Below, piece by piece: positions 24,968 to 34,405 of a DNA stretch of 34,715 bases. How positions within the stretch are numbered: the stretch's first letter is position 1; each line of letters opens with the position of its first letter. Source of the DNA: Peptoniphilus sp. BV3C26 (GTDB lineage: Bacteria; Bacillota; Clostridia; Tissierellales; Peptoniphilaceae); contig NZ_AWXB01000034.1 in the NCBI RefSeq assembly GCF_000478985.1, forward strand, positions 1-34,715, read 5' to 3'. The notes below the pieces were generated by a model. It was not told the origin of the DNA and did no database searches. It was given only the letters and a program-made list of their open reading frames with translations. A program made the position numbers and the translations under genes.

Positions 24968-27900
24968 TTGAACGAACGCGAATTATTTCATTCGATAAAA
25001 ATTGGCCTTGCTTCTCCGGAAAAGATTAGAGAATGGTCTTATGGAGAGGTAAAGAAACCTGAAACTATAAATTACAGAACCCTAAAGCCAGAAAAAGAAG
25101 GCTTGTTTTGTGAAAAAATATTTGGTCCTACTAAAGACTGGGAATGTTCTTGCGGAAAATATAAGAGGATCAGATTTAAGGGCGTAGTTTGCGAAAAATG
25201 CGGTGTTGAAGTAACAAAAGCAAAGGTACGCCGTGAAAGAATGGGTCATATTGAACTTGCTGCTCCTGTTTCACACATTTGGTATTTTAAAGGCATACCT
25301 TCAAGAATGGGACTTGTTCTTGATATGAGCCCCAGATCTCTTGAAAAAGTTTTATATTTTGCAGCTTATATCGTTACAAGAGTTGATGATGATGTAAATG
25401 CAATTGTTGAAAAACAAGTATTAAATGAAAATGAATATAGAGAGCTTAAAAGAGAATATGGCGACAAGTTTGAAGCAAAAATGGGAGCTGAAGCTATTAA
25501 AGAGCTTCTGAAAAAAGTTGATCTTGAAAAAGAATCTAAAGAACTTAAAGAAGAAATGGAAGATGCAACAGGTCAAAAACGTATTAGAGTTTCCAGAAGA
25601 CTTGAAGTTATTGAAGCTTTTATCCAATCAGGCAACAAACCTGAATGGATGATCCTTGATGCAGTTCCTGTTATTCCACCAGATCTTAGACCTATGGTTC
25701 AATTAGACGGGGGAAGATTTGCTACAAGCGATTTAAATGATTTATATAGAAGAATCTTAAACAGAAACAACAGATTAAAAAAACTACTTGATATAAATGC
25801 ACCGGACATTATTGTCAGAAATGAAAAGAGAATGCTTCAAGAAGCTGTAGATGCATTAATTGACAATGGTAGAAGAGGCAGACCGGTAACAGGACCGGGA
25901 AACAGACCTTTAAAATCCCTTTCAGAAATGCTTAAGGGTAAACAAGGACGTTTCCGTCAAAACTTGCTTGGTAAGCGTGTAGACTACTCAGGACGTTCAG
26001 TTATCGTTGTAGGTCCGGACCTTAAATTTTATCAATGCGGACTTCCTAAAAATATGGCCCTTGAACTTTTCAAGCCCTTTGTTATGAGAGAACTTGTAAA
26101 AAGAGAGTATGCTCATAATATAAAAAGTGCAAAAAGAAAAGTAGAAAGACAATCAGAAGAAGTTTGGGACGTACTTGAAGATGTAATAAAAGATCATCCA
26201 GTACTATTAAATCGTGCCCCTACTCTTCACAGACTGGGTATTCAAGCTTTTGAACCTGTTCTTGTAGAAGGAAAGGCAATTAAACTTCATCCCCTTGTTT
26301 GTACAGCCTACAATGCTGACTTCGACGGAGACCAAATGGCTGTCCATCTTCCTCTTTCCACAGAGGCACAAGCAGAAGCAAGACTTTTAATGTTATCTAC
26401 AAATAACATTCTTGCCCTTAAAGATGGAAAACCTATTACAACTCCAACACAAGATATGATTTTAGGTATGTATTATCTGACTTTAGATAGAAAAGACAAA
26501 CTAAAGGGAGACGGCATGGTCTTTTGCGACTATGATGAAATGATGCATGCATATCAAAGCGGATTTTTACACCTTCAAGCTCATGTAGGAATTAGAAAAT
26601 ATCTTGATGAAAATGACAAGAGGGGAAAAATTGTTTATTCTTCAGTAGGAAGATTTATAGTAAATGATTTTATAGCTCAAGACTTAGGATTTGTAGATAG
26701 AAAAGTTGATCCTTACGGACTTGAAATTGATAGGGTAATAGATAAAAAACTTCTTGGAACAATAATAGACAAGACTTATAAAAAGCATGGAAATATTGCA
26801 ACAGCAAGACTTCTTGATAACATTAAGTCAAAGGGCTACCACTATTCAACAATAGGTGCCATTTCAATTTCCATGGGGGACGTTGAAGTTCCGGATACAA
26901 AGCCAAATATTCTAAAAGCTGCAGACGAAGAAGTAAAACAATATGAAGAAGCTTTCGGAATGGGTCTTATTTCCGATGAAGAAAGATATGAAAAAGTAAT
27001 AGAAATTTGGAATAAAGCTACAGAAGACCTAACAGATGAAGTTATGGATGGATTTGACTCCTTAAACAACATTTATATAATGGCAGATTCAGGAGCCAGA
27101 GGTAGTAAAAACCAAATCAGACAGCTTGCAGGTATGCGTGGACTTATGGCATCACCTTCAGGTAGAACAATAGAAGTTCCAATAAAAAGTAACTTCCGTG
27201 AAGGACTTAGCGTACTTGAGTTTTACATGTCAGCTCATGGTTCCAGAAAGGGACTTGCAGATACAGCATTAAGAACTGCGGACTCAGGATATTTAACAAG
27301 AAGACTTGTAGACGTATCACAACAAGTAATAATACAAGAAGAAGATTGCGGTACAGATGAATATCTTGTAGCAAGAGCCTTTAAAGACGGAAAAGAATTA
27401 ATAGAAAGCCTAAAAGACAGAATCGAAGGAAGATATGCTTTTGAAGATATAATAAATCCAGAAACAGGAGAAATTATAGTAAAAGCAAACACACAAATTT
27501 CCGATGATGACGCTGAATTAATTGAAAAATTAGGCATAGAAGAAGTAAAAGTAAGATCAGTTTTAGGTTGTAAATGCAAAACAGGAGTCTGCGCACATTG
27601 CTACGGAAGAAACCTTGCAACAGGAAGCCAAGTAGGTATCGGAGAAGCAGTAGGAGTAATAGCTGCTCAATCCATAGGAGAACCTGGTACCCAACTTACA
27701 ATGAGAACATTCCACACAGGCGGAGTAGCAGCAGCAGCAGATATCACTCAAGGTCTTCCAAGAGTTGAAGAACTTTTTGAAGCAAGAAAACCTAAGGGAC
27801 TTGCAGTTATTGCAGAAATAGACGGAACAGTAGAAGTCATAGAACAAAATAACAAGAGAGAAGTTGTAATAGTAAGCGAAACAGGCGAAAACCAAACTTA

Positions 27901-28549
27901 CAACATAGTATTCGGAGCAAGACTAAAAGTAAAAACCGGAGATAAAGTTGTAAAAGGACAAGAACTTACAGAAGGATCCGTATACCCTCAAGACCTTTTA
28001 AGAGTAAAAGGCTCAAAAGGAGTAGAAGAATACATTGTAAAAGAAGTTCAAAGAGTTTACAGATTACAAGGGGTAGACATTAATGACAAGCACATAGAAA
28101 TAATAGTTCGCCAAATGATGAACAAAGTTAAAATCTATGATGCAGGAGACACAGACTTTTTACCAGGATCCCTTGTTGACATTGCAGACTATAAATCTGA
28201 AAACAAAAGATTGGAAGAAGAAGGCAAAAATCCTGCTCAAGGTCAAGTAAGTCTTCTTGGAATCACAAAAGCCTCTCTTGCAACAGAATCCTTCCTATCA
28301 GCAGCATCCTTCCAAGAAACCACAAGAGTTCTTACAGATGCAGCAATAAAAGGAAAAGAAGACTTATTGCAAGGACTAAAAGAAAATATAATAATCGGTC
28401 AATTGATTCCTGCAGGAACAGGAGCAAGAATAAATTCAAAAGTTCAAATAGACATAGCAGACCAACTAAAAGAAAACTTTGAAATTTTGGAAAATTCAGA
28501 AAGACTGGAAAAAAATAAAATAGTAAAAGAAGAAATAAAAGAAGACTAA
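24968..28549 (+). CDS. rpoC: DNA-directed RNA polymerase subunit beta'
   Basis: A 1193-residue catalytic core subunit, Firmicutes-sized and without the large proteobacterial insertions. It starts at TTG 24968, supported by AAAGGAG six bases upstream. The N-terminal zinc site is CSCGKYKR...CEKCG. The catalytic NADFDGD, whose three aspartates bind the active-site Mg2+, is at about residues 449-455. The second zinc site is in [23 protein letters not shown], near residue 920, belongs to the trigger-loop region. The C-terminal 40 residues are Lys/Glu-rich. Silent-site usage shifts along the gene from T-ended codons to A-ended codons. A terminator follows 11 bp after the stop. Confidence 0.98.
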   Translation: MNERELFHSIKIGLASPEKIREWSYGEVKKPETINYRTLKPEKEGLFCEKIFGPTKDWECSCGKYKRIRFKGVVCEKCGVEVTKAKVRRERMGHIELAAPVSHIWYFKGIPSRMGLVLDMSPRSLEKVLYFAAYIVTRVDDDVNAIVEKQVLNENEYRELKREYGDKFEAKMGAEAIKELLKKVDLEKESKELKEEMEDATGQKRIRVSRRLEVIEAFIQSGNKPEWMILDAVPVIPPDLRPMVQLDGGRFATSDLNDLYRRILNRNNRLKKLLDINAPDIIVRNEKRMLQEAVDALIDNGRRGRPVTGPGNRPLKSLSEMLKGKQGRFRQNLLGKRVDYSGRSVIVVGPDLKFYQCGLPKNMALELFKPFVMRELVKREYAHNIKSAKRKVERQSEEVWDVLEDVIKDHPVLLNRAPTLHRLGIQAFEPVLVEGKAIKLHPLVCTAYNADFDGDQMAVHLPLSTEAQAEARLLMLSTNNILALKDGKPITTPTQDMILGMYYLTLDRKDKLKGDGMVFCDYDEMMHAYQSGFLHLQAHVGIRKYLDENDKRGKIVYSSVGRFIVNDFIAQDLGFVDRKVDPYGLEIDRVIDKKLLGTIIDKTYKKHGNIATARLLDNIKSKGYHYSTIGAISISMGDVEVPDTKPNILKAADEEVKQYEEAFGMGLISDEERYEKVIEIWNKATEDLTDEVMDGFDSLNNIYIMADSGARGSKNQIRQLAGMRGLMASPSGRTIEVPIKSNFREGLSVLEFYMSAHGSRKGLADTALRTADSGYLTRRLVDVSQQVIIQEEDCGTDEYLVARAFKDGKELIESLKDRIEGRYAFEDIINPETGEIIVKANTQISDDDAELIEKLGIEEVKVRSVLGCKCKTGVCAHCYGRNLATGSQVGIGEAVGVIAAQSIGEPGTQLTMRTFHTGGVAAAADITQGLPRVEELFEARKPKGLAVIAEIDGTVEVIEQNNKREVVIVSETGENQTYNIVFGARLKVKTGDKVVKGQELTEGSVYPQDLLRVKGSKGVEEYIVKEVQRVYRLQGVDINDKHIEIIVRQMMNKVKIYDAGDTDFLPGSLVDIADYKSENKRLEEEGKNPAQGQVSLLGITKASLATESFLSAASFQETTRVLTDAAIKGKEDLLQGLKENIIIGQLIPAGTGARINSKVQIDIADQLKENFEILENSERLEKNKIVKEEIKED

Positions 28550-28560
28550 AAATAAAAATT

Positions 28561-28594
28561 AGCTATACATCATACAAGATGTGTAGCTTTTTTA
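28561..28594 (+). terminator. Rho-independent terminator after rpoC
   Basis: AGCTATACATC pairs with GATGTGTAGCT (one G-T pair) over a 6-nt loop, then a T run. It ends the rpoBC transcript before the repeat array. Confidence 0.88.
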
Positions 28595-28601
28595 TTGCCA
28601 A

Positions 28602-28736
28602 CAAAAACCCCTACAGCCCACAAAATCCCACACATAAAAATGTAAGATAATTTTATTCGAATATGGAACCCACACGTGAATGTGAGGTAATTTTATGTGT
28701 AAAGGATTAATAAAATTAAATCCTTGCAATCGAATG
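28602..28736 (-). repeat. Truncated left-end remnant plus composite-repeat spacer
   Basis: CCCCTACAGCCCACAAAA is the outermost tip of a left end joined to the co-repeated spacer, running to 28736. The element body is lost, and the break lies about 10 bp past the rpoC terminator. The spacer is more diverged than the two following copies. Confidence 0.65.
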
Positions 28737-28957
28737 TAGGGACCAATTCATTGGTCCGGTCGCCGTAAGGCGAATTGAAATAAAATAAAAAAATGAGAAA
28801 GAAAAAATAAAGAAAAAATGTATGTTGAAAAATTTAAAACAAAAATGCTTCACGTAGAGCGTAAAAAATATTTATAAAAAAATTTAAAATAAATTTTAAA
28901 TCAAATATTTATTTTGTTCTCCCACATTATACACGTGGACCGGTAAACCGGTCCCTA
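28737..28957 (-). repeat. Palindrome-ended repeat element, minus orientation, long class
   Basis: At 221 bp this is the longest copy. It reads TAGGGACCAATTCATTGGTCC-like right end first, then CGCCGTAAGGCG and the internal ATGCTTCACGTAGAGCGT module. It ends with the perfect left hairpin GGACCGGTAAACCGGTCC and CTA. Confidence 0.85.
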
Positions 28958-29078
28958 CAGCCCACAAAAGCCCACGCATAAATGTATTGTAATTTTATCC
29001 AAACATGAAATCCACACGTGAATGTGGTGTAAATTTGTGCGAAAAGATTTTACAAAATTAAATCCTTGCAATCGAATG
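28958..29078 (-). repeat. Composite-repeat spacer, second copy
   Basis: This 121-bp segment is nearly identical to 29281-29401 and related to 162-282 in reverse complement. It contains the short hairpin CCACACGTGAATGTGG. Confidence 0.78.
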
Positions 29079-29280
29079 TAGGGACCAATTTATTGGTCCG
29101 CCGCCGTAAGGCGAATTGAAATAAAATAAAAAAATAGAAAAAGAAAAAATAAAGAAAAAATGTAAATTGAAAAAATTTAAAATAAAATAAAAATAAAAAT
29201 GTAAATTTAAAATAAATTTTAAATCAAATATTTATTTTGTTCTCCCACATTATACACGTGGACCGGTAAACCGGTCCCTA
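29079..29280 (-). repeat. Palindrome-ended repeat element, minus orientation
   Basis: The element is 202 bp with the right end GGACCAATTTATTGGTCC and the perfect left hairpin. It lacks the CTTCACGTAGAGC module present at 28737-28957. Its last 65 or so bases match that copy exactly. Confidence 0.85.
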
Positions 29281-29401
29281 CAGCCCACAAAAGCCCACGC
29301 ATAAATGTATTGTAATTTTATCCAAACATGAAATCCACACGTGAATGTGGTGTAAATTTGTGCGAAGAGGTTTCACAAGATTAAACCCCTGCAAATGAAT
29401 G
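29281..29401 (-). repeat. Composite-repeat spacer, third copy
   Basis: The 121-bp segment repeats 28958-29078 with only scattered changes near its 3' part, so element plus spacer forms a tandem unit of 323 bp. Confidence 0.78.
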
Positions 29402-29456
29402 TAGGGACCAATTCATTGGTCCGATCGCCGTAAGGCGAATTAAATAAAATAAAATA
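29402..29456 (-). repeat. Right-end repeat module abutting the tetR promoter
   Basis: The right-end double hairpin (GGACCAATTCATTGGTCC, then CGCCGTAAGGCG) is followed by AT-rich DNA that runs straight into the -35 of tetR at 29469. The rest of the element is absent. Confidence 0.75.
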
Positions 29457-29468
29457 AAAAATAAAAAC

Positions 29469-29497
29469 TTGACAAAATGACAGACTGTCATTAAAAT
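29469..29497 (+). promoter_or_regulatory. Promoter of the tetR-membrane protein operon
   Basis: Consensus TTGACA (29469-29474), 17-bp spacer, TAAAAT (29492-29497). An operator fills the spacer. Confidence 0.8.
29477..29491. promoter_or_regulatory. TetR-type operator 1
   Basis: ATGACAG-A-CTGTCAT is a perfect 15-bp palindrome between -35 and -10, typical of TetR/AcrR autoregulation (TGACA...TGTCA). Confidence 0.72.
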
Positions 29498-29506
29498 AAA
29501 AATAAA

Positions 29507-29519
29507 TGACACGGTGTCA
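29507..29519. promoter_or_regulatory. TetR-type operator 2
   Basis: TGACAC-G-GTGTCA is a perfect 13-bp palindrome sharing TGACA/TGTCA with operator 1. It covers the presumed transcription start. Two half-related sites suggest cooperative or graded repression. Confidence 0.65.
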
Positions 29520-29534
29520 CAAAAAGGAGGACTT

Positions 29535-30128
29535 ATGGCAAATAAAACTTTTTATAATTTACCAGAAGAAAAACAAAATAACATTTATAAGGCCTTAAAA
29601 AATGTTTTTGAAAGTAAATCTATAAAAGAAGCAGCAGTTTCAGACATTATCAAAGAAAGTAAAATGGCAAGAGGTTCATTTTATCAATACTTTGATGACA
29701 TCTATGATGCCTATTTTCTTATGCTTAAAAGAGAAACACTAGAGATACATGGAGAATTTTTTAAACTTTTGGTAAAAGAAAAGGGGAATTTAAAAGAAAC
29801 TTTAAATAAATATAGAGAATTTTTGTTAAAAACTCTCTATGACCAAAAAAAGAGAAATTTATACAAACATAAATTTTTAAATTGGGACGAAAAAATAGAA
29901 GACTATTACAAAAAAGAATTTATAGAGGAAAACTTAAAGGATTTAAAAAATCCTCAAATAGAAATAGAAAACATAAATAAAAAAGAAATGATGGAATTTA
30001 TAAACTTCATAAAAAGTATAATCCATGAACTTATAAAAGAAAGTTTCAGAAATGACTATACAAGAGAAAAATTTATAGAAGTTTATAAACTATATACAAA
30101 TTGGATTTTAAGAGGCGTAGAAAAATGA
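29535..30128 (+). CDS. TetR/AcrR family transcriptional regulator
   Basis: A 197-residue regulator. The N-terminal helix-turn-helix (about 10-55) contains KEAAVSDIIKESKMARGSFY and the recognition-helix end YQYFDD. The C-terminal ligand domain is all helical, Lys/Glu-rich and not assignable. ATG 29535 is chosen because AAGGAGG lies four bases upstream; an in-frame GTG at 29514 falls inside operator 2. Its stop overlaps the next start (ATGA), so the membrane protein is its coupled partner and likely regulatory target. It probably represses its own operon through the two palindromes. The inducer is unknown. Confidence 0.93.
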   Translation: MANKTFYNLPEEKQNNIYKALKNVFESKSIKEAAVSDIIKESKMARGSFYQYFDDIYDAYFLMLKRETLEIHGEFFKLLVKEKGNLKETLNKYREFLLKTLYDQKKRNLYKHKFLNWDEKIEDYYKKEFIEENLKDLKNPQIEIENINKKEMMEFINFIKSIIHELIKESFRNDYTREKFIEVYKLYTNWILRGVEK

Positions 30129-31189
30129 GAGAATTGGAAGTATTTTTTGATATATTTTATTTAACCTTTGCCATGTATTTGGGTCTAAAGATGTTAACAT
30201 CAAAAAAACCGGGCAAAAATCTTTTAGGAACAATGGCAATATTACTTGCAGGAGGAGATACCTTCCACTTAGTCCCGAGGATTATATCAAGGGTTGAAGA
30301 AAATGGCTTTGTAATAAATAAGAACCTCCTTTTATATGGAAGTAAAGTATCAGCAGTAACCATGTCAATTTTTTATGTTTTATTTTACATTTATATAAAA
30401 AAAATTCTAGGCTATAAAAATAAAAAAATGGACTTTGCCCTAGGACTTTCTTTAATTGTAAGAGAAGTTCTGGTTATTTATAACTTTGTAAACCTTTCAG
30501 ATACCCTTGATTTAATATCAAACATACCCTTTTTAGTAATGGGAATAATTGTAATTTATTTACTAATTAAATTTAAATACAAAGAAGAACTAAAAAACCT
30601 GTGGATTTGGGTATTCTTAAGTTTCGCTTTTTACACACCGGTAGTTCTTTTTAAAAGGACCTACCCCATAGTTGGAGCCTTAATGATACCAAAAACCATG
30701 GCATATATAATGATGATTGTAAAATTTAGAAAAAACACAAAAGAAAGCTTTGGAAGCCTGGAATTTTTAAGATCAGCATTTTCATTTTTAATCTCAGGTT
30801 TAATTGCAGGAGCATTTTATAGAGAATTCGGCAAAATAGCTCCACTTGACCCCAACCTTTTAAGAGTTCATGGACACCTTATAGTCTTAGGCTTCATTGT
30901 TCTTTTCGTATTTTTCTTGGCACTTAAAAGCTTACAAATTCAAGGACAAGAATTTAAGACCACCCTTAAAATCTATGAGGCAGGAATGTTTCTAACCTAT
31001 TCAATCATGTTTTTACATGGCCTTATAAATCCATATAGGCCTTCAAAACTTCTGATAAATTCTATGACAGGTTTTGCAGGAGTCGGACATATTTTATTGG
31101 GAGTATCCATTGTCATGATAATATTTAAACTTATAAAATACTTCTCAAAAGAGCAAATAAAGGGTCAAATTTTAAAAGGACAAATTTAA
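30125..31189 (+). CDS. Polytopic membrane protein with C-terminal DUF2871-like domain
   Basis: A 354-residue protein with about 11 predicted membrane helices. The N-terminal part (1-225) carries GGDTFHLVPRI in helix 2. The C-terminal part (about 228-350) resembles the stand-alone DUF2871 family: GAFYREFGK, RVHGHLIVLG, a helix ending LHG, and GFAGVGHILLG. Histidines in helices 2, 9, 10 and 11 could ligate haem or metal; this is inference. The start is ATG 30125, overlapping the tetR stop by four bases; an upstream TTG at 30101 would lie inside tetR without a site. TetR-coupled membrane proteins often answer to stress or toxic compounds, but no transporter family is recognised. No terminator is seen before rpsL. 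Confidence 0.75.
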   Translation: MRELEVFFDIFYLTFAMYLGLKMLTSKKPGKNLLGTMAILLAGGDTFHLVPRIISRVEENGFVINKNLLLYGSKVSAVTMSIFYVLFYIYIKKILGYKNKKMDFALGLSLIVREVLVIYNFVNLSDTLDLISNIPFLVMGIIVIYLLIKFKYKEELKNLWIWVFLSFAFYTPVVLFKRTYPIVGALMIPKTMAYIMMIVKFRKNTKESFGSLEFLRSAFSFLISGLIAGAFYREFGKIAPLDPNLLRVHGHLIVLGFIVLFVFFLALKSLQIQGQEFKTTLKIYEAGMFLTYSIMFLHGLINPYRPSKLLINSMTGFAGVGHILLGVSIVMIIFKLIKYFSKEQIKGQILKGQI

Positions 31190-31230
31190 AATAAAAGTAA
31201 AGAAAAAACAGATAGAAAAATTAAAAAAAG

Positions 31231-31259
31231 TTGACGTACAAGACCACTAATGATAGAAT
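31231..31259 (+). promoter_or_regulatory. Promoter of the rpsL-rpsG-fusA-tuf operon
   Basis: TTGACG (31231-31236), 17-bp spacer, TAGAAT (31254-31259), about 70 bp before rpsL. Confidence 0.78.
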
Positions 31260-31294
31260 ATATAAGCGTATTTATGGCTACCATTAGGTGGTCT
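31241..31294. promoter_or_regulatory. Inverted repeat spanning the rpsL promoter
   Basis: AGACCACTAATG (31241-31252, inside the spacer) and CATTAGGTGGTCT (31282-31294, in the leader) are inverted apart from one extra base. Because the left arm is not transcribed from this promoter, it would act as DNA, or as RNA only in read-through transcripts. Confidence 0.45.
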
Positions 31295-31330
31295 TTAAAT
31301 TATGCAAAAATTTATAAAGGAGGTGCCTTA

Positions 31331-31744
31331 ATGCCGACTATTAATCAGCTGGTTAGACAAGGTAGAAAGAAAGTAGAACACAAATCAAAATCACCTGCTC
31401 TTGACGTGAACTATGATTCACTAAGAAAAGTTGAAACTGATGTAAATTCACCTCAAAAGAGAGGAGTATGTGTTGCAGTTAGAACAGTAACACCGAAAAA
31501 ACCTAACTCAGCTCTAAGAAAAGTAGCAAGGGTTCGTTTAACAAACGGATACGAAGTAATGGCTTACATTCCCGGAATCGGACACAACTTGCAAGAACAC
31601 AGTGTAGTTCTTATTCGTGGCGGTAGGGTAAAAGACTTACCAGGTGTTAGATACCACATCATAAGAGGAACACTGGACACTGCAGGCGTTGATACAAGAC
31701 GTCAAGCAAGATCAAAATATGGTACAAAGAAGCCGAAAAACTGA
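31331..31744 (+). CDS. rpsL: 30S ribosomal protein S12
   Basis: A 137-residue protein of the 30S decoding centre. The start [14 protein letters not shown] follows AAAGGAGGT seven bases upstream; upstream in-frame codons lie in the promoter and leader. The conserved loops [13 protein letters not shown] and [14 protein letters not shown] carry the lysines (E. coli K42/K87 equivalents, counting conventions vary) whose loss gives streptomycin resistance, so the allele looks wild type. It is the first gene of the str operon. The ybxF/L7Ae-like gene that often precedes it in Firmicutes is absent. Confidence 0.98.
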   Translation: MPTINQLVRQGRKKVEHKSKSPALDVNYDSLRKVETDVNSPQKRGVCVAVRTVTPKKPNSALRKVARVRLTNGYEVMAYIPGIGHNLQEHSVVLIRGGRVKDLPGVRYHIIRGTLDTAGVDTRRQARSKYGTKKPKN

Positions 31745-31838
31745 TTAAATGAAATTTGACTTTAATATAGATTGCTTAGGCTTACGGTCAAAAACTGAGT
31801 ACCGATGAATCGACTATTAATGGTTAAGGAGGGAAGTT

Positions 31839-32309
31839 ATGCCAAGAAAAGGACATATCCAAAAACGAGAAGTAATGGCTGATCCTAAATTTGATGATGT
31901 AGTAATTACAAAGTTAATAAACAATGTAATGCTTGACGGAAAAAAGGGAACAGCTCAAAGAATTGTGTATAGCGCAATGGATGCTGTACAAGAATCAACA
32001 GGCGAAGATCCAATAGAAGTGTTCTATAAAGCACTTAACAATGTTATGCCTGTGCTGGAAGTAAAAGGAAGAAGAATAGGTGGAGCAACATACCAAGTTC
32101 CTATGGAAGTAAGACCTGAAAGACGTCAAACTCTAGGACTTAGATGGCTTGTTAAATTTGCAAGAGCCCGTGGAGAAAAAACTATGGATCAAAGACTTGC
32201 AAAAGAAATAATCGATGCTTCAAATGGTCTGGGCGCATCAGTAAAGAGAAAAGAAGAAATGCACAGAACCGCAGAAGCCAACAAGGCATTTGCTCACTAC
32301 AGATGGTAA
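31839..32309 (+). CDS. rpsG: 30S ribosomal protein S7
   Basis: A 156-residue primary rRNA-binding protein of the 30S head, of standard length. It starts [12 protein letters not shown], with AAGGAGGG eight bases before ATG. Conserved blocks are [36 protein letters not shown] and the C-terminal [15 protein letters not shown]. In other bacteria S7 represses translation of this operon from the rpsL-rpsG region; the 94-bp gap before it shows no clear matching structure. The stop is 10 bases before fusA. Confidence 0.98.
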   Translation: MPRKGHIQKREVMADPKFDDVVITKLINNVMLDGKKGTAQRIVYSAMDAVQESTGEDPIEVFYKALNNVMPVLEVKGRRIGGATYQVPMEVRPERRQTLGLRWLVKFARARGEKTMDQRLAKEIIDASNGLGASVKRKEEMHRTAEANKAFAHYRW

Positions 32310-32319
32310 GGGAGGAAGT

Positions 32320-34395
32320 ATGCCAAGAGAAATACCATTAGATAAAGTAAGAAATATAGGTATTATGGCTCATATCGACGCCGGAAAAACTACAACAACA
32401 GAACGTATTTTGTACTACACCGGTAAGATACACAAAATTGGAGAAACCCACGAAGGAGCTGCTCAAATGGACTGGATGGCCCAAGAGCAAGAAAGAGGTA
32501 TTACAATTACTTCTGCAGCCACAACAGCTCACTGGAAGGGTTACAGATTAAACATCATTGACACTCCGGGACACGTTGACTTCACAGTAGAAGTAGAAAG
32601 ATCCCTAAGAGTTCTTGATGGAGCAGTTGCATTATTTGATGCAAAATCAGGTGTTGAACCTCAATCTGAAACAGTTTGGAGACAAGCTGACAAGTATCAC
32701 GTACCAAGAATTGCCCATATAAACAAAATGGACGTAACCGGTGCAGACTTTTTCAGATCAGTTGAAACAATTGAAAAAAAACTACATGGCAATCCCGTTC
32801 CAATTCAAATCCCAATAGGAGCTGAAGAAAATTTTGTAGGAATGATTGACCTTGTAGAAATGAAAGCTGAAATCTATAAAGATCAACTGGGAACAGAAAT
32901 AGAAATAGAAGATGTACCTGAAGAATATATGGATAAAGCTTTAGAATACAGAGATAAATTAATTGAAAGAGTATCGGAATTTGACGAAGATCTTATGATG
33001 GCTTACCTTGAAGAAGAAGAAATAACCGATACAATGATAAAAAATGCAATAAGAAAAGGAACACTTGCAGTAAAAATGACCCCAGTAACTTGTGGATCAT
33101 CATACAAAAACAAGGGTGTACAACTTTTACTTGATGCAATAATAGACTATTTACCTGCACCTACAGATATTCCTGCAATAGTAGGAACAAAACCGGGTAC
33201 AGACGAAGAAGAAGACAGACACGCATCAGACACTGAACCTATGTCAGCTCTTGCTTTTAAAATAGTAACAGACCCCTATGTAGGTAAACTTGCTTACTTT
33301 AGAGTTTATTCAGGATCCATAAAAGCCGGATCATATGTAATGAACTCAACAAAGGGTAAAAGAGAAAGAATAGGAAGAATTCTTTTAATGCACGCAAACA
33401 AGCGTGAAGAAATAGAAGAAGTATTTGCAGGAGAAATTGCAGCTGCAGTAGGCTTAAAAGAAACCACTACAGGAGATACTCTTTGTGATGAAAAAGATCA
33501 AATAATTCTTGAAAACATGGAATTCCCAGAACCGGTAATTTCAGTTGCCATAGAACCAAAGACAAAAGCATCACAAGATAAAATGGCAATAGCCCTACAA
33601 AAACTTGCAGAAGAAGACCCGACATTTAAAACATACACTGATGAAGAAACAGGACAAACAATAATAGCAGGAATGGGAGAACTTCACCTTGATATTATTG
33701 TAGATAGAATGCTTAGAGAATTTAAAGTCGAAGCAAATATCGGAAATCCACAAGTTTCTTACAGAGAATCAATTACAAAAGAAGCCGACGGAGAAGGCAA
33801 ATATGTACGTCAATCCGGAGGACGTGGACAATATGGTCACGCTAAAATTAAAGTAGAACCCCTTGAACCAGGTTCAGGCTTTGTATTTGAAAATAAAATT
33901 GTCGGAGGAGCTATCCCCAAAGAATATATTGGACCAGTACAACAAGGAATTGAAGAAGCTCTTCAATCAGGTGTACTTGGAGGATATGAAGTACTTGATA
34001 TAAAAGTAACACTTTATGACGGTTCATACCACGAAGTTGACTCTTCAGAAATGGCATTTAAAATAGCTGGATCAATGGCTTTAAGAGATGCCCTTTCAAA
34101 AGGAAACCCAGTATTACTTGAACCTATGATGAAGGTTGAAATTACAACTCCAGAAGAATATATGGGAGATGTAATTGGAGATATAAACTCAAGACGTGGA
34201 AGAATGGAAGGAATGGAACTTGTAAACGGTGCACAAATAGTAACATGTTATGTACCCCTTGCAGAAATGTTCGGATATGCAACAGCACTTCGTTCAAACA
34301 CACAAGGAAGAGCAAACTATTCAATGCAATTTGACCACTATGAACAAGTACCAAATAGTATAGCTGATGAAGTAATCGGCAAGAAAAACAAATAA
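32320..34395 (+). CDS. fusA: Elongation factor G
   Basis: A 691-residue translational GTPase that moves tRNA and mRNA on the ribosome. GTPase motifs are AHIDAGKTT (G1, about 17-25), [11 protein letters not shown] (switch I), DTPGHVDF (G3) and NKMD (G4). Domain IV-V follow through [11 protein letters not shown] and [12 protein letters not shown]. The start is ATG 32320 with GGGAGG five bases upstream; the earlier in-frame TTG lies inside rpsG. The length matches the EF-G1 class. It lies 10 bases after rpsG and 10 bases before tuf in one operon. Confidence 0.98.
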   Translation: MPREIPLDKVRNIGIMAHIDAGKTTTTERILYYTGKIHKIGETHEGAAQMDWMAQEQERGITITSAATTAHWKGYRLNIIDTPGHVDFTVEVERSLRVLDGAVALFDAKSGVEPQSETVWRQADKYHVPRIAHINKMDVTGADFFRSVETIEKKLHGNPVPIQIPIGAEENFVGMIDLVEMKAEIYKDQLGTEIEIEDVPEEYMDKALEYRDKLIERVSEFDEDLMMAYLEEEEITDTMIKNAIRKGTLAVKMTPVTCGSSYKNKGVQLLLDAIIDYLPAPTDIPAIVGTKPGTDEEEDRHASDTEPMSALAFKIVTDPYVGKLAYFRVYSGSIKAGSYVMNSTKGKRERIGRILLMHANKREEIEEVFAGEIAAAVGLKETTTGDTLCDEKDQIILENMEFPEPVISVAIEPKTKASQDKMAIALQKLAEEDPTFKTYTDEETGQTIIAGMGELHLDIIVDRMLREFKVEANIGNPQVSYRESITKEADGEGKYVRQSGGRGQYGHAKIKVEPLEPGSGFVFENKIVGGAIPKEYIGPVQQGIEEALQSGVLGGYEVLDIKVTLYDGSYHEVDSSEMAFKIAGSMALRDALSKGNPVLLEPMMKVEITTPEEYMGDVIGDINSRRGRMEGMELVNGAQIVTCYVPLAEMFGYATALRSNTQGRANYSMQFDHYEQVPNSIADEVIGKKNK

Positions 34396-34405
34396 GGAGG
34401 AAGAA

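Noticed and set aside
27235-27895. Overlapping 110-114-residue antisense frames in rpoC
   Set aside because: Opposite conserved zinc-site and trigger-loop codons; they are explained by the sense gene.
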